From positions 54,682 through 118,681 of the forward strand of contig RAZB01000006.1 of NCBI GenBank assembly GCA_003612515.1: DNA of 64,000 bases, read 5' to 3'. A program made the position numbers and the translations under genes. Every line of letters begins with the position of its first letter. Position 1 is the first letter of the stretch. Source of the DNA: a bacterium D16-34. GTDB taxonomy: Bacteria; Actinomycetota; Coriobacteriia; Coriobacteriales; Eggerthellaceae. Below the pieces are notes generated by a model. That model did no database searches and was not told the DNA's origin. It was given only the letters and a program-made list of their open reading frames with translations. This document shows, piece by piece, positions 45,428 through 54,868 of this stretch.

Positions 45428-45973
45428 TCAATTCACATAGGGATACTGTTCGAAATCGCCACCTTGGGCGATGTTTTGATAAATATGTTCTACAGCGGCC
45501 AATACCCGCGGATTCACGGGCTCGAAAAACTCAGTAGAGGCCGGCTGCACACCGAGAAACACGACCTCTCCGCACACCTCTTCCAATTCGCCAAGCAGGT
45601 AGGTGATGGGAAGAGTATGGGTTGTAATGAGCGACTGAACAGCGACGTCAGCTGCTCGAAGACGCCGTATGGCTCCCGGCTCCAATCCCATGGCGGCTGC
45701 GTCCACGAGCAGAAGCCTGCTCGGTGCGATACGACGCAAATAACCGAGATCGTTTTCAGGGGTCTGACCACCGTCGACGGCCACCCATCCCTGTATTGGG
45801 CTGTCATCCAGTCTTTTTGCAAGAAGAGGACCGGCGGCGTCATCACCTCGCAGCACGCTTCCTACGCAGAAAACCACATTGCCGCCGCACTCCGAAGACT
45901 CCGAGGCGGCAATAATCTCCTCGGCACTTAGCACGTCACCCTCCTCCCCATAGCGTAGACGCACGGCTCGCAT
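45428..45973 (-). CDS. hycI: HycI-type hydrogenase maturation endopeptidase
   Basis: 181 residues. The protease fold is recognised by CVGSVLRGDDAAGP with the first nickel-binding Asp, VDGGQTPEN with the second Asp, and LLLVDAAAMGLEPG. It cuts the C-terminal tail from the large subunit after nickel insertion; the tail here follows DPCYSCTDR in HyfG. ATG 45973 has GGAGGA upstream and overlaps the end of hycH by 46 bases; the frame extends to 46012 without a ribosome site. The first ~37 residues have no match I recognise. Confidence 0.92.
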   Translation of the reverse strand: MRAVRLRYGEEGDVLSAEEIIAASESSECGGNVVFCVGSVLRGDDAAGPLLAKRLDDSPIQGWVAVDGGQTPENDLGYLRRIAPSRLLLVDAAAMGLEPGAIRRLRAADVAVQSLITTHTLPITYLLGELEEVCGEVVFLGVQPASTEFFEPVNPRVLAAVEHIYQNIAQGGDFEQYPYVN

Positions 45974-46539
45974 TGAATTTCCTCCAAAAGACAGAGGAAT
46001 TCCTCCAACCACGAAAGAGCATCCGTTGCCGTAACCGAGCTTGAAGCATCTAGACGCTCATCTAGAAGCATTTCACCATCGATTAACGTATTCATATTCT
46101 CAAGTGCGATGAGCACGGCAGACTTCAGTATCGGCACATGCTCTTTCTTTACTTCGATTTCGCCGAACTTCTCTATGCCAGATAGTTTGTCACGAGCCTC
46201 GCCAGGTTCCAGCTGAGCTAGCACGTCGGCAAATATCTCGCGAGACGTGACCAGACGAGGCTTGAGACAGTCGATAACTCCCGTATGGTGTCCAATCGCG
46301 AGAGTGTAGTAGAGCACCGATCGGACATCTTCGGGAATGGAACGCTCGTGGTCGACAAACTTCTTTCGTAGCCGGTAAAACACGACTTCACGGGCGGTAC
46401 GCTCATCAGTCGTGTGAGCACTTAAATCACCAGCAAGCCGCTGCCCCTCCTGGGCGAGGATGCCGGGCGATATCGGAGGAACCGCCGCTCCCCCGATATC
46501 GCGCGTACTCTCATAAGAGTTTCGAACAACCCCAATCAT
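45928..46539 (-). CDS. hycH: HycH-like formate hydrogenlyase maturation protein
   Basis: 203 residues. The middle part (VVFYRLRKKFVDHER..P, YYTLAIGHHTGVIDCLKPRL, EARDKLSGIEKFGEIEVKKEHVP split over about 50-145) is closely like HycH/HyfJ, which is needed for assembly of hydrogenase 3 or 4 but has no proven chemical role. ATG overlaps the hyfI stop as ATGA. The N-terminal 40 and C-terminal 50 residues are longer than in E. coli HycH. Confidence 0.88.
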   Translation of the reverse strand: MIGVVRNSYESTRDIGGAAVPPISPGILAQEGQRLAGDLSAHTTDERTAREVVFYRLRKKFVDHERSIPEDVRSVLYYTLAIGHHTGVIDCLKPRLVTSREIFADVLAQLEPGEARDKLSGIEKFGEIEVKKEHVPILKSAVLIALENMNTLIDGEMLLDERLDASSSVTATDALSWLEEFLCLLEEIQCEPCVYAMGRRVTC

Positions 46540-47318
46540 TCGTCGACAACCTTACTCATGAGCAGAGATTTCAAGTCCATGAAGACGGCCTTTTTGCGGG
46601 TGTCGCTTTCATTGGCAATGAGGGCGTCCACGGCCCCGAAAACATCGGATTTATCCTTCGAGATAGCCAACATGAACTCGTCCACTATCTGCTTTCCGTA
46701 GTAGTAGCCGCTCATGCGACGCGCCTCGCGTTCAAAAGCCGTGCGAACCTTGTACGGTATGGACGGAAACGCGATAAAGGCCTGCTCGTTAGCAGGTGCA
46801 ACGTGATGACTGGCATGGAGTTTCTGATCGAGGATGCCTAAAGCCGTGGCAAACCCATATATGGTTGCCGCGGGCGACGGCGGGCATCCCGGCACATATA
46901 CATCTACGGGCAGTATAGGGTCGGTACCGCCCCATACACAGTAGTTATCGTGGAAGATACCGCCTGTGCAGCCACAGGCTCCGTAAGACATGACGATTCT
47001 AGGGTCGGGTGCGGCATGATAGGCACGTATCGCCGGCTCTCTCATGGATCGCGTCATAGCGCCGGTATAGATAAGCATATCTGCATGGCGCGGAGATGGC
47101 ACTACCTTGATGCCAAATCGCTCGGCATCAAAAACGGCTGTAATGGTTGCAAAGATTTCGATTTCACAGCCATTGCATCCGCCACAATCCACGCGATAGA
47201 CGTATACGGAGCGCTTGATGGACTCCAGCAGCTTTTTCTTTGCTTCAGCCACCTTGGCATCAAGAACAATGGGATCGGGCTGCCATTGGAGCTGCGGCGG
47301 GAAGTCGTGTTCCAACAT
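46536..47318 (-). CDS. hyfI: HyfI/HycG-type [NiFe] hydrogenase small subunit
   Basis: 260 residues, NuoB-like. Ligands of the proximal [4Fe-4S] cluster are in VDCGGCNGCEIEIF near 46, SYGACGCTGGIF near 116 and YVPGCPPSP near 145. It carries electrons from the ferredoxin subunit to the large subunit HyfG. GGGGAGG precedes ATG 47318. It is preceded by hyfH with 3 bases between and followed by hycH with a 4-base overlap. Confidence 0.96.
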   Translation of the reverse strand: MLEHDFPPQLQWQPDPIVLDAKVAEAKKKLLESIKRSVYVYRVDCGGCNGCEIEIFATITAVFDAERFGIKVVPSPRHADMLIYTGAMTRSMREPAIRAYHAAPDPRIVMSYGACGCTGGIFHDNYCVWGGTDPILPVDVYVPGCPPSPAATIYGFATALGILDQKLHASHHVAPANEQAFIAFPSIPYKVRTAFEREARRMSGYYYGKQIVDEFMLAISKDKSDVFGAVDALIANESDTRKKAVFMDLKSLLMSKVVDE

Positions 47319-47321
47319 AGT

Positions 47322-47852
47322 CTACGCCTCCCCTCTCGTACGTGCTTGCTTCTGAAACGCCTCAGCATCATCGAAGCGTCGACAATCGAGGCACAAATCG
47401 ATCTTGTCAATGTCGGCAGCCGCCGGACCTCCCGCCTTGGAAAGCACCCGTCGCGCATAATCCACTTCTTTGGCAACGGCGTAGGGCTTGCCGCACCGCG
47501 CGCAATGAGCCACCTCATAGGAGCACGACTCCCGCAAATCATCCTTGTTGAGCACGGCCAATTCGAAGTCTTTCGTCAGGGTAATGGCGAACAGCGGGCA
47601 TACTTCCTGGCAACGGCCACAGAAAATGCAGCGGCCGTAGCTGATGTCCCACGTCAAGTAATTTTGCTCAGCATCCAATTCCATGGTGATAGCGTTTGCT
47701 GGGCAAGCGATGGCGCAGGCGGCACAGGCAATGCAGAGCTTCTCGTTATGCTCCGGCTTGCCGCGGAACCCGTCGGGCATCTCGAGTGGCTGAAAGGGGT
47801 AACCTATCGTGGCGTCACCTGTTTTGCCAATTTCTTTAAATAGCTTGAACAT
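47322..47852 (-). CDS. hyfH: HyfH/HycF-type 2[4Fe-4S] ferredoxin subunit
   Basis: 176 residues, NuoI-like. Two cluster motifs CIACAACAIACPA near 41 and CIFCGRCQEVCPL near 77 bind two [4Fe-4S] clusters. The C-terminal part has CARCGKPYAV and CLDCRR, a zinc-ribbon-like tail as in HycF. It bridges the electron-input ferredoxin and the small subunit. It is separated by three bases from both neighbours. Confidence 0.95.
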   Translation of the reverse strand: MFKLFKEIGKTGDATIGYPFQPLEMPDGFRGKPEHNEKLCIACAACAIACPANAITMELDAEQNYLTWDISYGRCIFCGRCQEVCPLFAITLTKDFELAVLNKDDLRESCSYEVAHCARCGKPYAVAKEVDYARRVLSKAGGPAAADIDKIDLCLDCRRFDDAEAFQKQARTRGEA

Positions 47853-47855
47853 GGT

Positions 47856-49595
47856 CTACCACCCCTTTCCTGCAAGCGGAGAGTGGGTCCGGCGACGGCA
47901 GTAGCCCTCAAGCTGATCCTTGGTGAGCACCGTGCTCGATTTCTTGTTCACATCGACCACCGTCACACGATCTGTGCAGGAATAGCACGGATCCATCGAG
48001 CCGACGATGATAGCTGCATCTGCCACGGTATTGCCACGCAGCATGTAGCGCAAAATGGGCCAATTGGAATACGTCGCCGCCTTTGCTCGCCAGCGATAGC
48101 ACTTCTGGTTGTCGCCCACCATGGCCCAGTGCATGTCTTCGCCACGAGGCGCCTCAGTATAGCCCAACGCATACTTATGAGGGGTATACTGCCAGTTCTC
48201 CGTTTGTATGGGTCCTTCCGGCGCACCATCGAGCAGTTGCTCGATCATGTCCAAAGAGTCCATGAATTCCTCGACGCGCACGAGCGTGCGGCTTTGCACG
48301 TCGCAGCCGTCATGGCTCCTGGCCGACATACCAACAAGAAACTTATAGCCATCGAAGGGATGGTCGAAGCGAACGTCACGGGCGATACCGCTGCCACGCA
48401 CCGCCGGGCCCACCGGCGAGTAATCGCGGGCAACCGCCGGATCAAGCCTACCGATGCCGGCAGTGCGCGATTCGAAGTTCGCCGTAGAGACAAGCATATC
48501 AACCAAAGCCTCCACCTCGTTACGCAGCTCGCGCACATACTTGATGGTCGCAAGCTTCTGCTCGTCCAGAATATCGCGCCGAACGCCTCCAATAAGGTTC
48601 AAGCCATACGTTTTACGAGCACCAGTCAAGAGCACAGCCAGATCCATCGTCTTTTCGCGAACACGGAAGAAGTGCTGGAAGCCGGTATCGAAACCACAGT
48701 AGTGGCACACCAGGCCAAGGTTCAATAGATGGGAATGCAATCGCTCCACTTCCAAAAGAATTGAGCGGATATATTGGCCACGAAGGGGCACTTCAATGCC
48801 CTGCGCGTTTTCCACTGCCTCAGCATAGGCAACCGAATGTGCGTTGCCGCAGATGCCGCAGATACGGTCTGCGAGAAACGTAACGGCATCGTAGCTCAAA
48901 CGGCTTTCGGCCACCTTTTCCATACCGCGATGCACATAGAACAGGCGATAGTCCGCGTCGATGATGTCCTCGCCCTCTACGAACAGGCGAAAATGCCCTG
49001 GCTCGTCAGAGGTAATGTGCAGTGGGCCCATGGGCACCTGGGTCGTCTCTTCGGCGTTGCCTTCATAAAGAAACGTGTAATCTTCAACGTCGGTCACAGG
49101 AGCTGGACGCCTGCGATAATCCATAGAATCCTTACGCAACGGATAGAGGTCTTCGAGCCAGTCGTCTGGCAGAACAAGACGACGCTCGTCGGGCAGACCC
49201 ACGGCGCGCAAGCCGAACATGTCGAACGCCTCGCGCTCGCTCCATACGCAGGCCGGCACGCGCGGCGTCACCGAAGGGTATTCCATGGTATTGGGATCTA
49301 CCTCGGCACGCACCACCACAAAACCAGGATCGCTTTCCTCCATAGAAAGCAGATAATAGAGGACGTAGCACCCACGCAGGGGACGTTCGTCGTTGGCCAC
49401 CATATTGGGTAGCCAGCCCCCGCGGCCATAGTAGAGGAACTCTACCACGTCGGGCAGCATATCTACAGGTATAGTAATGGTCACCTGATCTTCAGCCTGC
49501 CACGTCGCATCGAGCACGACGCCCGGAAAGGTATCCCTCACGGCCTGAACATGGGTCTCTCCCACACGCAGTGTCGTTTGCTTCTTTGTTGACAT
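47856..49595 (-). CDS. hyfG: HyfG/HycE-type [NiFe] hydrogenase large subunit
   Basis: 579 residues. The NuoC-like domain (about 1-160, ending YPLRKDSMDYRRRP) is fused to the NuoD-like catalytic domain. The nickel ligands are in RICGICGNAH near 243 and DPCYSCTDR near 533, giving the active site for proton reduction to H2. About 36 residues after the second motif form the tail removed by HycI. The start ATG overlaps the hyfF stop by one base (TAATG). It is the core of the hydrogenlyase. Confidence 0.97.
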   Translation of the reverse strand: MSTKKQTTLRVGETHVQAVRDTFPGVVLDATWQAEDQVTITIPVDMLPDVVEFLYYGRGGWLPNMVANDERPLRGCYVLYYLLSMEESDPGFVVVRAEVDPNTMEYPSVTPRVPACVWSEREAFDMFGLRAVGLPDERRLVLPDDWLEDLYPLRKDSMDYRRRPAPVTDVEDYTFLYEGNAEETTQVPMGPLHITSDEPGHFRLFVEGEDIIDADYRLFYVHRGMEKVAESRLSYDAVTFLADRICGICGNAHSVAYAEAVENAQGIEVPLRGQYIRSILLEVERLHSHLLNLGLVCHYCGFDTGFQHFFRVREKTMDLAVLLTGARKTYGLNLIGGVRRDILDEQKLATIKYVRELRNEVEALVDMLVSTANFESRTAGIGRLDPAVARDYSPVGPAVRGSGIARDVRFDHPFDGYKFLVGMSARSHDGCDVQSRTLVRVEEFMDSLDMIEQLLDGAPEGPIQTENWQYTPHKYALGYTEAPRGEDMHWAMVGDNQKCYRWRAKAATYSNWPILRYMLRGNTVADAAIIVGSMDPCYSCTDRVTVVDVNKKSSTVLTKDQLEGYCRRRTHSPLAGKGW

Positions 49596-51172
49596 TACTC
49601 GAACACCCCCTCGGGAACCTCAACGACGGCTAAAGCCGCCAAAGCATCTTCAAACAAGCTGTCGTTGGCGAGGTTTTCATCCTCATAGGACAGCACGATG
49701 GCAGTCGCATTCTCAATAGAACCCGCCAAAGGGCCTGGGAGCGCTACGCCGAGCACCAACACGAGCACGAGAAGCACTACCTCGGGGATAAGCGCCAGAA
49801 CAGGCACATCTCCTCTTTTGACATCCTCCGGCGCCCGCCCCAAGGCAGAGCCGGTAATCATGCGCACTAGCGCCATGATGACCACAACAAGGGCGATAAG
49901 CACGAGCACCACCGCCCACCACACCTGCGCGGCTACGCCAGCGAGGATCATGAACATCTCACTGACGAACATGGCGAAGGGCGGGAAGCCCGCCAGAGCC
50001 AAACAGCCGGCAGCAAAGAGCACGCCCGTGACGGGAGCAACGGATATAAGGCCGGATATCTTGGAAAGGTCGCGGGTGTGGTACTTCATCATCACGTTGC
50101 CGGACAGGCAGAACATGAGAGCCTTGGTCAAACCATGAGCCACACAATGAACCAAGCCCGCAATAATGCCCAAAGGACCGCCGATGCCGAAGCAAACGGC
50201 AATGAGACCAATGTTCTCGCAGGAACTGTAGGCAAGTTTGCGTTTGAGATCGTTTTGCTTGTACACCTCGAAAGCTGCGTAGCATACCGACAGCACACCC
50301 AAGATCATCATGACTGTCTGGGGGAAGCTGTCGCCTACATTGGCAGCCGCAAGGATGAAAAAGCGCAGCACGATAAGAATGGCGCATTTCAAAAGCACGC
50401 CAGACAGCAGCGCAGATACCGGGCTCGGCGCCTCCGAATGGGCATCGGGCAACCAGGTATGCATGGGGAACAAGCCCGCCTTTGTACCGAATCCGATAGC
50501 CGCGAACACAAACGCTATCATAGTAAGCGAGTGATCCATGAACGGCGCATTGGGCAGAATGGCGGTCCAGAACACAGCCTGGTGAGGATCGGCCATGATA
50601 TCGGCTGCATTCGCATAAATAAGCAGCGTTCCAAACAGTCCAAAGGCAACACCGGCCGTACAAACGATAACGTACTTCCAAGCCGCCTCTAAGGCGAGCT
50701 TCGTGCGGTAGACCCCAACAAGGAACACGGTAGACAGCGTCGTCGCCTCTACCGACACCCACATCATGATGATGTTGTTGGAAGTAACGGCAAGAATCAT
50801 GGAAAACACGAACAGACTGAAGAAAGCATAGTACTGCTTGACCTGAGAGGGGCCGAGCTTCCCGTCAGCCACATCGTGAGCGACATAGGGCAGAGAGTAT
50901 ATACCGGTGCAGGGAGCAATGACCGCAATGAGGCAGAGGAACAGCGCGCTTAGACCGTCCAGATGGAACCACTCCCCCACAGCGAAGATATCGTTGCCCA
51001 TGAAGGCCGACACGGAGAGCGTTAATCCGGCAACTGCCACAGCAATAAGCGCAATCACGTGAATAGCCTCATAGGCTGCCCTCGGGGTCGACTTTGACGG
51101 CAGCACGGCAATCAGCAGTGCTGCAAGTACGGGACAGCCCAAAAGAATTAGAAGTATAGTTGAGTAATCCAT
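49595..51172 (-). CDS. hyfF: HyfF-type antiporter-like membrane subunit
   Basis: 525 residues and about fourteen membrane segments, homologous to NuoM/N and Mrp antiporters. MMWVSVEATTLSTVFLVG carries the key Glu, FGTKAGLFPMHTWLPDAHSEAPSPVSALLSG has the conserved Lys and His (split motif), and SSCENIGLIAVCFGIG follows. These residues form a proton channel coupled to hydrogenase turnover. It lies between hyfE and hyfG with tight spacing. Confidence 0.95.
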   Translation of the reverse strand: MDYSTILLILLGCPVLAALLIAVLPSKSTPRAAYEAIHVIALIAVAVAGLTLSVSAFMGNDIFAVGEWFHLDGLSALFLCLIAVIAPCTGIYSLPYVAHDVADGKLGPSQVKQYYAFFSLFVFSMILAVTSNNIIMMWVSVEATTLSTVFLVGVYRTKLALEAAWKYVIVCTAGVAFGLFGTLLIYANAADIMADPHQAVFWTAILPNAPFMDHSLTMIAFVFAAIGFGTKAGLFPMHTWLPDAHSEAPSPVSALLSGVLLKCAILIVLRFFILAAANVGDSFPQTVMMILGVLSVCYAAFEVYKQNDLKRKLAYSSCENIGLIAVCFGIGGPLGIIAGLVHCVAHGLTKALMFCLSGNVMMKYHTRDLSKISGLISVAPVTGVLFAAGCLALAGFPPFAMFVSEMFMILAGVAAQVWWAVVLVLIALVVVIMALVRMITGSALGRAPEDVKRGDVPVLALIPEVVLLVLVLVLGVALPGPLAGSIENATAIVLSYEDENLANDSLFEDALAALAVVEVPEGVFE

Positions 51173-51175
51173 GGC

Positions 51176-51832
51176 TTATCCCTTCAGCTCGCAAAGATCG
51201 TCGGCATCAAGGGTGTGCGCATAGTGCGCCATACGCCACACGAGCACCGCCAGGATGACCACAGCGAAAATAGCATCGGTTGCAACGCCGATTTCCACCA
51301 GTTCCGGAGCCTGGGGCGCCAGAAGCGCCAAGGTCACATGGGAACCGTTTTCCATAAGGCAGTATCCGAAAATCTGCCTGAAGATAGAGCGCTGTATGAC
51401 AATGCAGGTTAGACCGATGAAGAAATGAGCTAGTGACACAGCCAGCGTGGGCTTGACCTCGAGTGCCGTGGGCAGATCGATGCTCGAGACAGCCACAAAG
51501 CAGACAAACACTTCCACGGCAACGAGAGCCACCGATTTCATGGGGTTGAGTTTCGGAGGCAAATCAGCCTGTGCGTCTTTACCGATCTTCTTCAAAGTAA
51601 ACAGCAGAATGGCGGGCACCAGCACCACCTTGGTAACAAAAGCCGTTGCCGACCAGGTGAACAGTTCCGTTGAACCGGTGACAAATCCAAGGGAGGCAAG
51701 AACTCCAACCAGCATCAGAGACTGGAATGAGTACAGGAAGGCCGCCGCACGCCCGGTGCGGGCAAGCACAACCATCATCGAGGTGATGATGAGGCATGCC
51801 CCGAGCACATTGACTAATGGGTAACTGAACAT
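51176..51832 (-). CDS. hyfE: HyfE-type NuoK-like membrane subunit
   Basis: 218 residues with about seven membrane segments and the end HTLDADDLCELKG as in HyfE. HyfE subunits distinguish Hyf-type (hydrogenase 4) from Hyc-type complexes. ATG 51832 has AGGTGG upstream; a GTG at 51841 directly after the hyfC stop is an alternative and adds three residues. It sits between hyfC and hyfF. Confidence 0.93.
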   Translation of the reverse strand: MFSYPLVNVLGACLIITSMMVVLARTGRAAAFLYSFQSLMLVGVLASLGFVTGSTELFTWSATAFVTKVVLVPAILLFTLKKIGKDAQADLPPKLNPMKSVALVAVEVFVCFVAVSSIDLPTALEVKPTLAVSLAHFFIGLTCIVIQRSIFRQIFGYCLMENGSHVTLALLAPQAPELVEIGVATDAIFAVVILAVLVWRMAHYAHTLDADDLCELKG

Positions 51833-51841
51833 ATTCACCAC

Positions 51842-52768
51842 CTAAATTCCAATAACAAGGAACACGAGGGAAAGTGAAGCAATTCCCACGACGAACCAGG
51901 TGTAACGACCAAGATACTTATAGCGTGCACGCATAACCGAATTCTCGATTACTGAAGCAATGAGCATCACGATGAGCAGTTTGAACAAAAATGAAACAAG
52001 ACCAACAAGAAGATCCAGTGGCGCCGCTGTAGTTGCCGCCCCAAAAGGAAGAAAGATGGCAACAAAGAGGCTGGCCACCACCAGTTGCTTCACGGACACC
52101 CCAAGCTTGATCATGGCAAGCGACGGACCGGAATAGGCAGCCAGAGGACCTTCTTGGATCTCCTGCTCAGCCTCAGCCAAATCAAAGGGCAGCTTGCCCA
52201 TTTCGATATAGCACGCCATCGCGCACGCCACGCCGGCAACGACGATAGCCACGAACGGGTAGGCCTGCAGCGTACCCACAGCGTTCGCCATTATGCCGAG
52301 GTTAGTAGAACCCGCTGCAATGGCTGCAACAAACAAAACCAGAATCAGAGATGGCTCAACGAGTACGCCTACCAGAAGTTCACGGACGCCACCAATGGCT
52401 GTATAGGAACCAGCAGAGTCGATCGAGCCAAGGGCGAACATGAAACGCGGGAGCGCCATGAGGTACAAAACCGTAATGATGTCGCCGAGGAACGGCACAG
52501 GGCAGGCTTGCATAACCAAGGGAAGCCCAGCTGCCACGAGGATGAACGACCCCAGAAAGATCGGAGGGGTCAGGCGAGAAATGATGCCGCTCCCACCTTC
52601 TTTGACTTCGCAACGCCTCCAAAGCTTGGCCAAATCATAGTAGTCCTGCATGATGCTCGTTCCCTTGCGGGAGTGCATTTTCGCTCGGATTTTGCGCGTG
52701 ATGCCCGAAAAGAGCGGAGCGAGGGTCACCAGAAGGACAGCCTGAAGTATCGCAACAATGATAGTCAT
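51842..52768 (-). CDS. hyfC: HyfC/HycD-type NuoH-like membrane subunit
   Basis: 308 residues and about eight membrane segments. The family signature is clear: GTSIMQDYYDLAKLWRR near 36, GSIDSAGSYTAIGGVRE near 115, and LPFDLAEAEQEIQEGP near 188, which contacts the small subunit. It anchors the peripheral arm and forms part of the proton path. Nine bases separate it from hyfB. Confidence 0.96.
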   Translation of the reverse strand: MTIIVAILQAVLLVTLAPLFSGITRKIRAKMHSRKGTSIMQDYYDLAKLWRRCEVKEGGSGIISRLTPPIFLGSFILVAAGLPLVMQACPVPFLGDIITVLYLMALPRFMFALGSIDSAGSYTAIGGVRELLVGVLVEPSLILVLFVAAIAAGSTNLGIMANAVGTLQAYPFVAIVVAGVACAMACYIEMGKLPFDLAEAEQEIQEGPLAAYSGPSLAMIKLGVSVKQLVVASLFVAIFLPFGAATTAAPLDLLVGLVSFLFKLLIVMLIASVIENSVMRARYKYLGRYTWFVVGIASLSLVFLVIGI

Positions 52769-52777
52769 GACATCCCC

Positions 52778-54868
52778 CTAACGGACCAAGATGATAAGCG
52801 CGAGGAAGAATATCAGCGCGCCAACGATGTAGACGATATAGGTGCGGAAATCACCGCTTTCCATGCGCCCGAACCACGACCCCAAATCGTTCACGACGGA
52901 GAAAACCGAGTTGGAGAGCGCCGGAGCGCGCTTCTCTGCCGGAGCAATGCCATGCACGCGGTCGCGATCGAAGCGGGAAAGAGTGCCCTCGGGATCATGC
53001 TGAGCAGACTCGGTGCTCCTTTTCTCGGGATTGAGCGTTCGTCCGAGCAAGCGTGAAACAGCCTCGCCGGCGCGATTCACTCCGTATCGAATGGCGTAGA
53101 GCGGACCCATGAAGTTCTTGACATTTGCCCCCACCGTGGAAGCGAGCGTCTCCATGGTCAAATCGAACTCGTAGCCGCAGGCCCAAGTTTGCGGATCGCT
53201 CTTGATGCCAGCCTTCCGATTGGCGGCGTTGCGCACAAGCACGCAAATCGCAATGACCACGGCCATGAGCACGGCCATAATGAGCGGAGATACCACCGAA
53301 ACCGTATCCAGCGAAATGAGCGTAGTACCTTCAGCCACCGGCACAGCGGGCGCAACAAGGATAGAAGCTGCAATCGAGCTGATACTCGGGGCTACAAACG
53401 CTGCACCAATGCCAAGAAGGACGCAGGTCACCGTTAGCATCACCATGGCAATGAGCATGGGTGCCGGCACCTCGTGGGCCTTCTCTGCCGCATCGGATCG
53501 AGGACGTGCAAGAAATGTGACGCCGAACGCCTTCACAAAGCAGGTCACGGCCAGGGCGCCCGTGATGGCAAGAGCCACGACGGCGAAAGCGAACACAATG
53601 CGCATGACGAGGTCTCCATCCATGGCAGCGCCAATCAGCCCCTGATACGTGAACCATTCGGACACAAAACCGTTAAGAGGAGGAATGGCGGAGATGGCGA
53701 GAGAGCCAATGAGGAAGCACACCGCTGTTACCGGCATAAGCCGTGCCAATCCGCCCAGCACCTCCATGTTACGGGTGCCCGTGGCGTGCAGCACACTGCC
53801 GGCGCCCAAGAAGAGGAGTCCCTTGAACATAGCATGATTGACAAGATGGTAGAGCCCGGCCAGCAAACCAACAGCAGCAAGCCACGGCAAATCAGCGGCC
53901 CAGCCGTAAATACCGACACCCACCCCAAGCAGGATAATGCCAATGTTCTCCACGGAATGATAAGCAAGCAGGCTCTTCAAATCATGCTCGCCCAAGGCGT
54001 ACACCACACCGAGCACCGAAGACACAGCGCCAATGACGATAACGAGCACGCCCCAGCTGATCTCTCCTCCCGCAACTCCAAGCAGATCGAAACATACCTT
54101 CAAGATGCCAAAGATACCGATTTTGATCATACCGCCCGACATGAGGGCACTCACGTTAGAGGGTGCAGCCGGATGGGCCTGAGGGAGCCATGAATGGAAA
54201 GGAACCATGCCGGCCTTGGCGCCGAACCCGAAGAACGCCAGCACAAAAGCGATGGTGGCTATTCCCGGAGCAAAAGCGCAGGTGCGGAAGGATTCGAATT
54301 CGAGCGATCCCGTAGCGCTCGCCATAGTGAAGAAGGAGAGCGCGATCATCAAAAAGCCGATATGAGCCATGATGAGATACAGGAAACCACCCTTAAGGGA
54401 CTTCTCCGTCTGGTCGATAATGACAAGCACGTAGGACGTGAGCGACATGAGCTCAAAGAACACGAGGAACCAGAATGCGTTGTCGGCAAGAATGACCAGG
54501 TTCATGCTTGCGATAAACAAGTTCATGAAAAACCCGATGATACCGATTCCCTTGTCGTAATACTCGTCGAAATAGGAGAGCCCGTAGAGCCACGCTGCAA
54601 AGGCCAATGCAGCGATTACCGCAATGAGAAGTCCCGCGAGAGGATTCAATAGCAGCGTGAAGTTCGTGAACGGCATCGGGCCGACCCAGCTCGCATAGGT
54701 TGCCGTCTGGAAAAGGGCACCAATACCGCCGCTGAAGCTGAGAACCGCCGCCGCCATTCCGCCTATGCAGGCAATGGTCTTCGAGGCGGCGTGAGCCTTC
54801 GACGTGACCAGCGAGAAAACACCGGTAACGCAGGAGAGCCCGAGGGATAATAGTATGAGTTCCATCAT
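52778..54868 (-). CDS. hyfB: HyfB-type antiporter-like membrane subunit
   Basis: 696 residues, NuoL-like. The membrane core has FFELMSLTSYVLVI with the channel Glu, GAKAGMVPFHSWLPQAHPAAP with Lys and His (split motif), and YHSVENIGIILLGVG. The C-terminal extension (about 560-660) is hydrophilic with a final membrane helix, as in HyfB and HycC. The ATG follows the hyfA stop directly (TAGATG). Together with HyfF it gives two antiporter-like subunits; no HyfD gene is present between hyfC and hyfE. Confidence 0.95.
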   Translation of the reverse strand: MMELILLSLGLSCVTGVFSLVTSKAHAASKTIACIGGMAAAVLSFSGGIGALFQTATYASWVGPMPFTNFTLLLNPLAGLLIAVIAALAFAAWLYGLSYFDEYYDKGIGIIGFFMNLFIASMNLVILADNAFWFLVFFELMSLTSYVLVIIDQTEKSLKGGFLYLIMAHIGFLMIALSFFTMASATGSLEFESFRTCAFAPGIATIAFVLAFFGFGAKAGMVPFHSWLPQAHPAAPSNVSALMSGGMIKIGIFGILKVCFDLLGVAGGEISWGVLVIVIGAVSSVLGVVYALGEHDLKSLLAYHSVENIGIILLGVGVGIYGWAADLPWLAAVGLLAGLYHLVNHAMFKGLLFLGAGSVLHATGTRNMEVLGGLARLMPVTAVCFLIGSLAISAIPPLNGFVSEWFTYQGLIGAAMDGDLVMRIVFAFAVVALAITGALAVTCFVKAFGVTFLARPRSDAAEKAHEVPAPMLIAMVMLTVTCVLLGIGAAFVAPSISSIAASILVAPAVPVAEGTTLISLDTVSVVSPLIMAVLMAVVIAICVLVRNAANRKAGIKSDPQTWACGYEFDLTMETLASTVGANVKNFMGPLYAIRYGVNRAGEAVSRLLGRTLNPEKRSTESAQHDPEGTLSRFDRDRVHGIAPAEKRAPALSNSVFSVVNDLGSWFGRMESGDFRTYIVYIVGALIFFLALIILVR